A stretch of DNA of 64,000 nucleotides from Sanghuangporus weigelae (lineage: Eukaryota; Basidiomycota; Agaricomycetes; Hymenochaetales; Hymenochaetaceae): positions 682,001 to 746,000 of the forward strand of contig CP137322.1 in assembly GCA_033182465.1 (NCBI GenBank). Direction: 5' to 3'. The first letter of the stretch is position 1; each line of letters opens with the position of its first letter. The translations under genes were made by a program, and so were the position numbers. Positions 33,922 to 44,985 of the stretch are shown here, piece by piece. The notes under the pieces are model-generated. The model had not been told where the DNA came from and did no database searches. It saw only the letters and a list, made by a program, of their open reading frames with translations.

Positions 33922-34152
33922 TTAGGACAGGCAACAACTTGACATTGACCCGGCACGCCTAATTCCGGGAAAGCCAAGAACCCCAAGAGCAACGGTCAGT
34001 AGGCCCATAACTTCCTTCGAATCTACCCCACTCGCCAGCTCATACGGGTTCATGCCTACCATCCAGGCGGGCATGATATGTACACAACAGAACCCGATCT
34101 GGGATGTACTTCTCTCGAAGGCAAGATGCCTTCCCACTCCACTTCCACTCAT
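33922..34152 (-). CDS. Possible small protein, 76 residues
   Basis: An ATG frame (MSGSGVGRHLAFERSTSQIG) with a TATATATA sequence 36-44 bases upstream of the ATG on the same strand. The C-terminal half is hydrophobic (EVMGLLTVALGVLGFPGI) and could span a membrane. No homology is recognised; a chance frame is possible. Confidence 0.25.
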   Translation of the reverse strand: MSGSGVGRHLAFERSTSQIGFCCVHIMPAWMVGMNPYELASGVDSKEVMGLLTVALGVLGFPGIRRAGSMSSCCLS

Positions 34153-34458
34153 GACGAAACTCCCATTCGTTGATTGGTGCTATAATTATATATAGAGCAC
34201 TGGTAACTACACCAAAGATTGAGATACCTTCGTAGAGAAACAGGGAAGAGCATTTATGGTATTGGTATTAAGGGGTTGACAGAATGGAAACCGACAATAC
34301 TATTTATTCTCCTCGTGTCGCGACGAGCAAATATTGGAGAAGGAGGACCTTCGCGTTGAGGACGACGGGACGCAATACGATTCTCAAGCTAAATACAATA
34401 CTACCCTAAATCACTTTCGGAGTCTGTTCGTGCCATATGTCTGAGAATCCAGACGCTG

Positions 34459-35187
34459 TTAATATTTCGAAGCTTCAGTGGAACAACCTCCGTACAACCT
34501 GATATAAGCTATATGATCTTGTTCATCGATTCTCTTGAATTCGGAGGCGAAAGTGATACAATCGGGAATGCATGAATATTGTTGTTTAAATCCAATCGTG
34601 TAAGGAAAAAATAGAAGGCACTCCGTTCCTTTGACTACGCAGGACTTCTCAACTTCGTACTGAAAACCCGAAACATAAAACACTATCAGACACAGGCGAG
34701 GACAGCAAGAACTGAAATAGAAGACTTCAGTGTTGTTTCTTTTCTGATCGGCAAGATAGATCGCATCAAACTAGTCCGCTAAGGTCCGAGCGGAAGAGAG
34801 AGTGGCTTTTATAGTGTAACTTGCTCCACATACATCTACCACGAGACCGTATCGGTCCGAGGCCAAAAATGCTCCTATCTTCTTGACATGGAGACAAGTT
34901 GATGATGATGAGAACACGATATGAAGCTAGCTTTCATCAGGATCTCGTTTACGTTTATACTCGAGACCCCATTAGCATTCTTCTCCGCTTGAATGCAATA
35001 AGAGCGTAGAGGGCGACCGTCGGTGAATCTTAATGATCATCCTTAAAGGAAACGTCCAAGTAAATGAAGCAGGAAGATGATTTTCATCGACATATACTTC
35101 GGCAAGCATTCTATTAGGATATTTGACATCTGTTTGATTGACTGGTGCTGGAGGAGGGTTAGAGAGTAAAGTATCGAATATCGGCAT
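34459..35187 (-). other. Possible two-exon coding relic
   Basis: Two minus-strand frames look more protein-like than their surroundings. The first, 34972-35187, starts at an ATG: MPIFDTLLSNPPPAPVNQTD then MLAEVYVDENHLPASFTWTF. The second, 34459-34662, follows a good acceptor (GGTTTTCAG) and reads YEVEKSCVVKGTECLLFF then IPDCITFASEFKRIDEQDHI. No good donor links them and no family is recognised. It may be a degraded gene or two unrelated fragments. Confidence 0.2.
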
Positions 35188-35667
35188 GCGGCTTCAGTAC
35201 AGTATGTATTGAGACGTACGCCAAGCAGCAGCGTTGAAAGTGCTTCCCCAGCGAGTACGCGCCACGTTAGCCTGGATCGAGCAGTAGCCTTCTTTTACTC
35301 ACTCCGCATCGGCCTTCATAGAACTAAAGGTGTCCAGGTCTAGGCTCAGCCCGCCGTGGCTCCGGTCTCGACCCCAAATGCGACTGAACTGATTCAGTAG
35401 CCGTAATGGGGCGAGTCTGGACGATATGCATGACGTCAAGAAAATCCAACATGCAACTTGTTGCGGGTTCAGGATCGGCGTTTGAGCGCGTGGAAGGCGG
35501 GGCGCGCGCCACTTCTAGCGTCAATCCACACGCAATCAGGCGAGATTTCGAGTGCCTTGTACGATGGAGCCGGAGAGAATTGCCGCTGACGCAGGAGCGG
35601 CGGCGCATCGGCCGGCAACAACGTCGGTCGTCTCGTTATCCGAGCATTCGCTTCAAGCGAGTACAGC

Positions 35668-35709
35668 GCTGGGGATTATAAGACTGCACGTCATGGTTTG
35701 ATCCCCAGC
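35668..35709. repeat. Hairpin next to the MITE
   Basis: GCTGGGGAT (35668-35676) and ATCCCCAGC (35701-35709) are perfect nine-base inverted arms around a 24-base loop. The right arm ends exactly where the MITE terminal repeat begins. Confidence 0.6.
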
Positions 35710-35839
35710 CACACCGGGCAAAAACTCATTTCCGAACCGTGAAAATGTTACCCAGAATGGAAAAAGAGCCAATCGGATGAGAGCTCACCCGTTCCGATCG
35801 AAATTTCTAAGGGCGCGGAATGAGTTTTTGCCCGGTGTG
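35710..35839. mobile_element. MITE, 130 bp, with 24-bp terminal inverted repeats
   Basis: The left end CACACCGGGCAAAAACTCAT is repeated inverted at the right end (35820-35839). The pairing extends four bases further inward with one base of length difference. The trinucleotide AGC flanks both sides (35707-35709 and 35840-35842), consistent with a 3-bp target duplication. There is no coding capacity. The short length, terminal repeats and direct flank identify a non-autonomous DNA transposon relic. The superfamily is uncertain: a 3-bp duplication suits CACTA or PIF-Harbinger groups, but the terminal bases do not decide it. Confidence 0.65.
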
Positions 35840-36855
35840 AGCATCATCATCAAATTTAAACGTGCGTATGGACACGTACGGATGGACATCTGCCCGCTGA
35901 AGATCTTCTGGGGAGTATTGGGCGGGATTGGGTTGATGCGAGGCTCTATTCGCATGCGCATAAATTATTGATGAATTCAAAAATCGTCGATGTGGGATCA
36001 AAAGTAATTAGGCACGCTCTCTACGCCTATGCTGAATCTGCCGATGAAGTGAGCTGAGATGGCGACGCAGCGATCAACCGAAACCGTGTCAAATTGGAGC
36101 GTGAAGCTAACTTCTCGTCACTTGCTAACGTCGACGTCGAGGCGTTCTGAAAGCTTAGACCGGGTCCAGTTTGACTCCAGATCGCCGTCCGTTGGGCCTT
36201 ACGAATCGAGCTTCCGAATCAAGCCAGAGAGAATCTATCCCGACATTTAATAAGGCAAGTGCCAGCCAAGATCCATCAGAATAGGAATTGAATCAAACAA
36301 AGGTATGAGAACGGAAACACTATTTATTAGAACTTATCACCACAAACCATTTCCGTCTCTCCTTCCGCAAAACGCACGCACGAGGATCCTCAGGCAGATC
36401 CAACGGCATCGAGAACGTCTTTCACACATGCATATAGATGCATACGCATCGGCACGCGCAGCTAAATTGCAGAGGATACTCAGTTTGACTGTTTTCCGTT
36501 CCCGTTCTCTCACGAGGCTCTCAAGAAACCCAGGAAGACGGCGACGGATGTGACGATCATATGTGTTCATTTGTGTTCATCGTAGACTTCGAGTAGCGAA
36601 TGCCAGAGCGAGGATTACGAGTGTTTGGAGAAGCATGGCTTATATGACCATGTATGAGTGAAAGTGCGTCGAGTAGACACAAAGGGGAGAACTGCAGTAA
36701 ATCGTTAAGTGGCCATGTCAAAAAATGAACGATAGACAACAAACAATATTAATTATGCCTTACTTCTGGATTCCGCTTTAGCTAGGACGTAAAGTGCCTG
36801 AACCTGGCGGATGGATGATACTGACACAGTTCTAGTTTCTCCTCCTTCCGTCCGC

Positions 36856-36878
36856 TCGCATCGCATCGCATCGCATCG
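36856..36878. repeat. Pentanucleotide repeat (TCGCA)n
   Basis: Between four and five uninterrupted TCGCA units. Confidence 0.85.
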
Positions 36879-37358
36879 TGCCTATTAGGCACTCTACTTT
36901 GAGAATAGTAAACACGTACGCAACAAAGAAAGCACGAATCATACCGATTATTTTGGAGTAGCGAGGAATCAAGAATATTAGCCATCCCAAGCCATCCACG
37001 AGACGGGACAAGAGCGAACTTTGCGGGCCTAAGAAGAAAACCCTAAGACCAACCGAGAATCCAAGGCTCGCAGCCAAGACTCAAGATGAAGATCGTCCAT
37101 CTCCGCTCCGGTATATTTCCCGACGCCGCCGGCCTCGGCTCCGGCTTCGGCTCGGTAGGCCGTGGGAACCACTCCACCCATCCAGGAACAAATACATCGA
37201 ATTGTTGACTCGACGTTGAGTGAGTGAGTGGAGTGGAGCAGAAGAGCGAGTCAGTCATTAGTAACGATGCATGTAATGCTGGCACCAATACCATCGATAA
37301 TAAATATAAATACGGATGAATACAGAATACTTTTCGAGCCAAGCCATGATATGTATGG

Positions 37359-37374
37359 ATATATATATATATAT
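37359..37374. repeat. Dinucleotide AT run
   Basis: Sixteen bases of alternating A and T. Confidence 0.85.
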
Positions 37375-38956
37375 GTTACTTCGGCTCTCCCTCGGTCGAA
37401 ATCTGAGGAAAACGTGAGAAGTGCAGGGTCCATGTCCACATGTGAGCGAAGTGTGATTAAGTAGTCACTAGCAGTCATGTCGAATGATCCCCATTTCATA
37501 AGACCTCGCACATCAAAAAGAAGACGAGGGATCAAATAACTTCCCTAGAAGGAAAAATAAACGGACATCACTCACGAATGAATCCTGAGAATTAGAAGTC
37601 ATACAGAGTGACTGGGAGTACTAATCCAAAGAGTATAGGGAATGTCTCTTTTTCTTTCAGGTAACCTGATGCGGATGAATCTGCGAGAAGAACGAACGGC
37701 CGAGGCCTTCGTAGGACGCGTTGACAGTTGGGATCACCAAACTGCGAAGGAATACGGCGGAGGGAAGTAAAGAAGAGGGAAATGTAGAAGAGGGTGCACG
37801 TTTGTTTGACGGGGGGCGGGAGTGCACGAGGAAGCGCAAGAGGTAGGAAGAAATGATTTTGAGAACAGTCCAATCCGGGAGTAAAAGCGGCCAGGAACAA
37901 AGAAGCTCAAGCCCTTTGGATGAAAGTTCTCAGTAAAATGCTTCTTAATGCTTCCTATGAAAGAAAAAAAGGGAAACGTGTCTCGTGCCCCAAACCGTTG
38001 TTCAGTTCGCAGAATATCGGCCGAGTCTCGTGTCTTGAGAAGAGGTCCTCTCGTTCCGAGAAGGACGCAGAGTAGCTCCATGCTCCATTCCACTCCTCCT
38101 CACGATTTCTTTCGGGGACGTGCTTGTGACGATTTCGAATGTCGGACTAGACAGAACTTGAATCCAGCGTAAATACACATTCATAGTAGCGGAAATGTCA
38201 TCTGCCCAGGTCCCAGTGGCTCTGCAAAAGAAGAAGCTGTTAAAGTTATTCTTGCTTGCGGAGAACTTGACAGAAGGAGGCCAACAATTAATACTCATGA
38301 TCAAACGTCCGGATAAATATTAATCTCTGAACCTGACGGCCTTGAACAACAACAGCAGCAGGGGGTCGTCCGGCAATGATTTATGTCCCGAAGTGACCGA
38401 CGGATGCGGTGTCTTCGGTCAGTCCGTGATTTCTGGAGTGTCCCTCGGTATCTTAAACGTCTTCGGAAGGAATCTGCACATACTGTAAGTCAGGTTTGTT
38501 GGTTGGAATGATAGAATCAGCGGTGTATACCTGCGAATATCTAATCATTTGACAAAAAACGGATCAACAGCAGGACGGAGACTTACAATATAACGTTCTG
38601 AGCGCTCCAGCTTTCGGTGGCCGTGGCTGGCTCCCGTTCCATCCGGAATACGACTCGGTCCGCTCGGAGTACGTGCACACAGACCGAATGCCTGCTGCAT
38701 ACAGTACCTTCCAAAAGCCTAACAGTTCTGCATTCTCTCCTTATACACATACTATACTCGTAGTCCATGCTTGGAATCCAACTCCAAATCCAAATTCAAC
38801 ACCCTCGCGGATCAAATGCACGCCGATTCGTACCGACGCAAACGCACGAACGAACGCGCCGAACCCCCAAAACGGATTATTATGCATATCGAATTTTGAA
38901 ATTCGGTCCGTTTTATCATTGAGCGGTGGCGCGGCTGAGTGAAACGAAGAAATCGA

Positions 38957-39000
38957 GTTTGATTTGATTTGATTTGATTTACAGTATGCAATGCAATGCA
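38957..39000. repeat. Adjacent pentanucleotide arrays (GATTT)n and (ATGCA)n
   Basis: Four full GATTT units are followed within a few bases by about three ATGCA units, then by imperfect CTTGTA, TAATG and GGTCG repeats to about 39050. Confidence 0.8.
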
Positions 39001-40579
39001 GGCGTTGTACTTGTATACTTGTACTTGTAATGTAATGTAGGTCGGGTCGGGTCAGCGGCGCCTACTCCATTTCCATTTCGCGGTGTTGTCAAGTCAGCTG
39101 GTCGGTCGGCGCGTCGGGAGTGGTTTGATCCCGAAAAGATGGTATACGGGCGGGTGCGAGCCCGAGCAACGACTAGAGTAAGACTGTGCAGGTCTCGTTC
39201 GTTCGTCGTTGAGGAGCCCAAAGTCGATGTGATGATCCTCTCATTTCATACCAGCAGCACCCGAGCCCTGCGAGTACTAGTCTTCTCTTCGGCATAAGGC
39301 AGACAGTAGCTCGAAAAGATTGCACAACAATGTCAGCCAAGAAGCAAAAAGCGGGAATGATAAATGCATTATTGACGCGCTGATAGAATTAGAATCGGGA
39401 ATTGGCATCCTCCACACTCCTTGCTAGCTTCGTTCGAGGCTTTCGGATCGCCGAGTCTAAGTCGGTCGATCTCTCCCTCAAGCGCGGACAGCGTACGGAC
39501 GCGCAAAAGTCGGAGATAAGATCGTTGCGAACTTTTTACGCAAGGTTGACGAATTTCGAAATACACTTATTATTTTTTCGCGCAATTCTTCAGTCTGTCT
39601 GATAAGTAGATGATGTGACGAAGTCTATGTACTGAATGTAGCAAGAATGACATGACTGTGCATCATCCCACAAGCCTACCCACCGTTACTGCTACTCAAT
39701 GCGCGAATGTATGCTAAACGCAAAACGGAAATGCAGCAGGAGATCAACTCGGTTCCACATTTCCCGCGAGAAGCAAATATTCTATACCCAACCCCGTCAC
39801 ACAATGCGCGTTTCCACACGAAAAAAAGAGTCTAAGTACTCAATCCGAAGCCTGCTAAAATGCAGAATGCAGAATACAGAATGCAAAACTGCGGGATATT
39901 TATGAGAGACTCGCAGGATGAGGGAAGGAAAACCATCCCGTCCATAACGAAGTCCGTCCGAACTGCGGGGACTGCGCAGTTGAAAGCAATATTAATGAAT
40001 CCCGCGCAGCCAGTGTGCCCCGCAGCCGCCCTCCTGCACGACCGCGTCGATGCGCATCGAGAGAGAGAGAAGGACATGCATATCTAAAGCCAATCCTGGC
40101 AATATCAACTAATAGTGTTAATCAGCGTTAATCCCTGCGCAAGATAGACGCTAATTCCTGCATTGAGAAAATTCTCCGGAAAATCCGGGATGTACGGTAT
40201 ACGGTAATCGCGGAGTTCGTCCCAGGCCAAATGCTGTGATGTCGGAGATATGCGCATGCATGTGATCGAATATGCTTGCCGAGAATGACGGAGGGGTTGT
40301 GTCCAAAGGGTCCAAGGTCCAAGCCAAGTACTACATAGTTGCCGCGCGGACGTATGTCATAATTAGTATAATATCCACAAAAGTCATGCATATATCCACA
40401 TGGTACGGGAGACACTTCGACAGGCCGAATTACCGTAGGAACAACGCGCATAGTGCGCGTCGTAGGCGTTGGATTCGGGGCTGCAATGTTGTGCAGTGTT
40501 GTATGCCGTTGCATGACGACGGTGACTACGATGACGATGACGGTGCAGGCGGCGGCGGTGCCCACGCATGCGCGTTGCG

Positions 40580-40608
40580 GTGGCCACTGGCTGTGACGCA
40601 GTGGCCAC
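40580..40608. repeat. Inverted repeat, 10-bp arms
   Basis: GTGGCCACTG (40580-40589) and CAGTGGCCAC (40599-40608) are perfect inverted arms around a nine-base loop. Confidence 0.8.
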
Positions 40609-40665
40609 GCGTATATGCACGCATGGTCAACTCGCGATTTGTTTGCGCCCTGCCCGACGGCCTTA

Positions 40666-40679
40666 GCGCATATATGCGC
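40666..40679. repeat. Perfect 14-bp palindrome
   Basis: GCGCATATATGCGC is self-complementary over its full length. Confidence 0.85.
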
Positions 40680-41616
40680 ATGGCCCTCGAGGATGACGAG
40701 CCCAGGACCTAAAGTTGGTAGATGGCGCTGGCTGTGCCCCGATCTTAAGCTGTGCCGTCTGTGCTTGAGACCCATGCTCCTATGTAGAAGAAAGGAATAA
40801 GAGTGAAACGAACGGAGTCAGACGCTGACACAGGAAAAGCGTTTCAAGTTGACTCGGGGGATGACGCGTGAGCGCTTCTTGCGCACTTGAGTGCTGTGAC
40901 ACGACTAAGCGCTTGAGACCTCGGGATGAGGAAGTCGCCTGGCCCGCGTGGCTGAAGGCTTGAAAGAACTGGCCATTAATTGTATTTGTTTCGATCATAG
41001 GAAGATATTCGCTCATTGACACAATACTAGTCGTGCCGAATGAGACATTTTGGCCCGCTCCATACTCGACATCTACATTTCGACAATAAGCAAAGCAGCG
41101 AAGGAGAGACAGAAGGCGTACTCAGTGATATGTAAGCCTATGCGTATGTGTATTCCTAAGCGTCGTAGTCATAGATTGCATTTTATCAGGCTAATCATTA
41201 TTGTGGCGTCGGAGGCAATTTGGATACATATCGATTTAATTTAACGAGGAAAGTGAGTGTGAGTAATTACGAAGAGAGAAGAAGAGGAAAAGAGAGGCCG
41301 AGATGCTGGACAGCAGGGCAGGGATCAGTGAGTAACGCCGGGTAAATTGCGGGGTGAGCTGGCAGTCGTAGTATGTAGGCGCAAAGAAGGGAGCAAAATG
41401 AAATACATAATAATACTACTTACGGGACATATTTTATTATTATTTTATTGTAATGTGACTGTGACGTACCCGTACGGATGCGGCTTGTCCCTCAGTACCA
41501 CCTTACCTTACCGTGCACCTCGCTCTTGTCACCGCTCTCATTCTTTCCTTCCTTCTCTCATCCTTCCACTCCCCTCCCGCTCATCCTCATCAAAGTCGCT
41601 CCCCCGACCAGCGACA

Positions 41617-43389
41617 ATGTCTGCCTACGCCACTATGCCAGTCTCTGCCCTTCCTAGGCCTCGCTCAAGGAAGCAGTATGTGCCATCATCTACTTTATAA
41701 TCGCATCCGTTCAACTCATATCTCCTTCAACAGAATCGCAAAGCTCGACTACGCCCGCAAATGCATAAAGGTCCGTTCTCTCTCTCCCATGTCGTCTCTC
41801 AGGTGCGCTAACCAACATGCGGTCATTCGGCCGTTCCTCCTCCCCACTCAGATCATCGGATACATCCCGGCACCTCTCCCTCCCGAGCTGCCCCCGTCTC
41901 CGCCGCCCTCGCGCAGCCCCTCGCCTGCACCCCAGCACATCCCCACAGCGAGCTCATCGAAGCGCAAGCTCGATGCACTCGCAGAGAAGCCGGAAAGCGC
42001 AAAGCGGGCTAGGCTCACAAAGCCGCCTATTCCTCCCTCGGAGCTCCCTTCCGGTACTCCCTCCTCCTCCGCGGCTTCTCCTCCCCTCGCAGCCTCTTCG
42101 TCTTCTTCGTCCACCAGCAGCAGGCCGTCCGATAAGGCGAGCAGCGTCACGTCGGTCACGACGGCGGTGTCATCCGTTGGAGACGCGACTTCGCGGTCTC
42201 TCACGGTCTACGAACCGCTCCGACGGCCACGGCATGGCATCGAATCCATAGATTTCCGTCAGATGCACAAGAATCACTATGCTGAGGCCCGCATATTCAA
42301 GTATTCTGGTGAAGCTCGCTACTTGTCCACTTATCCGCAGAGTCACTCTGGGTACCGACCCTTGCGGGAACCACCAGCAAAGGGCACACCTTATCACACC
42401 CATGGAGGACTCATGGCAATACTAGAATCTCTCGAAGCACTGATTAGCTTCGTTTATGCTGCATGGTGTCAAGATCATATCTCAACGGGAGGGTTTAATG
42501 ACTCTTGGGAAACGATCCCTTCATACTTGAACTGGTGCAAGTCGAAGTGGTATCAGTACGTCGGCTCCCGGGATAACGTACGAGAAAAGTCATTTATCGG
42601 TCTCATGTGAGTTACTCTACTGTAATTTCCCGACTCTTGTCCAGGTGATTACCCTCGAACACGTTGCTGACCTCACCCACCTTTCGGTGTTTCAGCCACA
42701 TGATCGAGGCCTTTACACATCAGCGTATCGTGCGCTTCAAACTCAGTAATGTTTTGGATGCTAAGACGAAGCAGTACGTGCACGACATTGAAGTTGCGGC
42801 GAAGGCGAAGCAGGCAACTGTGGACGCATCGGCAGTGAAGGCCAGGCTCACTTTGCCAGAGAAGTCATTACCGTCACCAGACACTGACGCAGCGAGTGCA
42901 AACTCCACGCCCGCAAACCCCAGCAATGGAACGCCTTCAATTTCAAATGACATAAGGGCCGAAGAGGCGAAAAGAGCCGGTAACAAGCTTCCGCCCAATC
43001 GACCACCAGAAGGAAACTCTTCAGACGATATGGTTTCGGTCAAACAATCTTATATCACGTCTGTTACGAGACTCCTTGGTGTCCAGGCAACGGCTTCTCA
43101 AGAGATGAAGAACTCGGAGAAGACGCTCTCATTGGCGATCATGCGCGAGCACTTTCCTCACACCTTCGGGAGGATGGTTTGCTCGACCCTGTCTGCTTAC
43201 GAAGAGTACGAGCCCGACATGGAAGACGGCGACGGGGAATTGTTCTGGCCCAGTCAGTGCGTAACCGGCGAGGGTATCGCGTGGGTTTGCCTTATGGGAC
43301 GAGCCATGGTTCGGGAATTTGGAAAGGACATCGGTTATACCAGCTTCGCCGGAATCATACCCAAGCCTGGCGGGACTGCTTCCAGCTAG
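41617..43389 (+). CDS. Orphan conserved-looking protein with a Ser/Pro-rich N-terminal half
   Basis: Four exons. The first reads MSAYATMPVSALPRPRSRK; it joins QIAKLDYARKCIK, then IIGYIPAPLPPELPPSPPPS. A disordered Ser/Pro/Ala-rich region (about residues 55-150) contains SSKRKLDALAEKPESAKRAR, a likely nuclear signal. The ordered part begins LTVYEPLRRPRHGIESIDF and includes HYAEARIFKYSGEARYLSTY, HTHGGLMAILESLEALISF and YAAWCQDHISTGGFNDSWET. After the last intron comes HMIEAFTHQRIVRFKLSNV, an Ala/Lys-rich linker, then SVTRLLGVQATASQEMKNS and MREHFPHTFGRMVCSTLSAY, ending KPGGTASS. Splice joins keep frame at every step, so the gene looks intact. No family is recognised. A nuclear regulatory role is only suggested by the basic run and the long upstream region. 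Confidence 0.7.
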
Positions 43390-44390
43390 ACGCTAGAACA
43401 CGCCGGCCTTGGTCTCGGCATGGAATTCAGGAACTAAGTTATTGGAATTTGGATATGTGCTCTGCGAGCTGCGCACGCACGCGCGGATACTCCCTCAATA
43501 GGTGGCTTACAGAGCGGTCTTGATCGGCGGTCAACGCAAGCAGCTGTACCTGTCTTCTTTGCGTGAGGACTTTTGGCGCTCCGCAACTGCTATATCCCAC
43601 GGTTCTTGTCTGTATCTCGTCTGTGCTACAAGGAGCTATCGGGATTTACTGCAGTCTTATGATCGATGGCACCCGCATGCGAGAATGACCGCGGGATGTT
43701 TCAAACCCATTTGTCGCCGCTTAGACTCCGCAACCGGTCCGCAAATGCTTACCCTCTCACACGGCTTCCCGCCTACTCTGAAGCATGACCTCACGCCTCA
43801 CCTGCCTCTTTTATCCGACTTCCTCACGCATTGCATATCGGGCTTGGGAGTGCCACCCTTCATGTCATCTCCACCCGTCTCCCACCACACCCTTTTTGAA
43901 GAGCGCATAAGCCTCAGTTAAAAAGCGGCAGCCTTCTCTCTCCGAAGGACGAGTAGCCCAGATCTGGTTGTTGGCCTGTATTCGGACATGGGTTAATATA
44001 CATAGCGTACACACGCGCTCACTTGTTATATTTTTTCTTGGAACGGAACTGCTGTGTGTCGCGTTTGATGCACCATCCTCTCTGGGTTCTTCTTCGCCTT
44101 ACTCGTCTTCACTTTTACCATCCTAAGCCGCATTTGGAATACTCACCCGCATTTTTGGATTTCATATCTCTGTTCATATATCTATCTCTCTGTTCCGTTT
44201 TCCCGATTTATTTAGTCTTCTCCCTGATCCTGACTCTCCGTTCTGCTTTTTTTCCCCTTTGGTTTTATTCTTTCGCTTATTCCCGTCCTCCTCCTTCTAA
44301 GTTGCTGTCGAATGTGCTTTGCTTTTTCTTTTGTTTTCTACTTTTTACTTTTACTTTTAGCCATTCCTCTGCTATTATCTCTATCACCTA

Positions 44391-44413
44391 TCCCATCCCA
44401 TCCCATCCCATCC
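44391..44413. repeat. Pentanucleotide repeat (TCCCA)n
   Basis: Four TCCCA units plus a partial one, uninterrupted. Confidence 0.85.
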
Positions 44414-44930
44414 TCTTACCCATCATCAGTATCATACTCACCCGTCATCTGTGTCATTATTGATCGCAAGGAATCGCATTGCTCACTATCATCGTCAATC
44501 ATCCACCGTCAGTCTACTGAGCGGTCGTTATCATCAAGATCATCAACCCCAAGAAATTCATGTTGCATCTCAATTTTATTCCCTACCTTTCATTGGTTAT
44601 CTAACGGAGTGGAACTCGGTCGTGATGAGGATTCTGGAGCTTCTTGGAGTTGGTCCATGTATATACTGTCAAGTTACTTAGATGCTGCTGGTGCTCATCG
44701 TCCCGTCGTTCGGAGGTTACCGACCAGTGGAGTGAGTGTCAGGGTGCTAAGCTAAGGGTTACGCGTGGCTCGTGCGTCAATAAATAACGAATTGGAACAA
44801 ACAGTTGACATGAACAGGCGTTTAGCGGCCGCGGCCGTCGAAGCGCGCTTTGGTCATGGCAACCACACCCTTCAGAGCCTCGGTCTGGGCGCGGTATGAT
44901 TGCAATCAGCGCATTGCGTTTCGGTTGTAA

Positions 44931-44985
44931 TGGTATGGTATGGTATGGTATGGTATGGTATGGTATGGTATGGTATGGTATGGTA
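44931..44985. repeat. Pentanucleotide microsatellite (TGGTA)11
   Basis: Eleven perfect TGGTA units in a row, the longest pure tandem array in the window. Confidence 0.95.

Larger units (their letters stand above)
35188..41616. other. 6.4 kb gene-poor region rich in short repeats and palindromes
   Basis: No reading frame on either strand shows domain character or codon patterns like the neighbouring genes. The longest (40128-40775, minus, 215 codons) is a composition-driven frame in CG-rich sequence. The stretch contains a MITE (35710-35839), a hairpin abutting it, several pentanucleotide arrays, an AT dinucleotide run (37359-37374) and two perfect palindromic structures near 40.6 kb. It may be the upstream regulatory region of the gene at 41617, host noncoding RNAs, or be decayed repeat. 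Confidence 0.45.

Noticed and set aside
40128-40775. A 215-codon minus-strand frame in the gene-poor block
   Set aside because: Biased composition with His/Arg/Val runs that follow the local CG-rich sequence; no splice links or domain. The opposite strand is also open.
43502-43921. A 139-codon plus-strand frame after the orphan gene
   Set aside because: Begins at GTG without a good ATG, has no domain, and lies in the likely 3' UTR.
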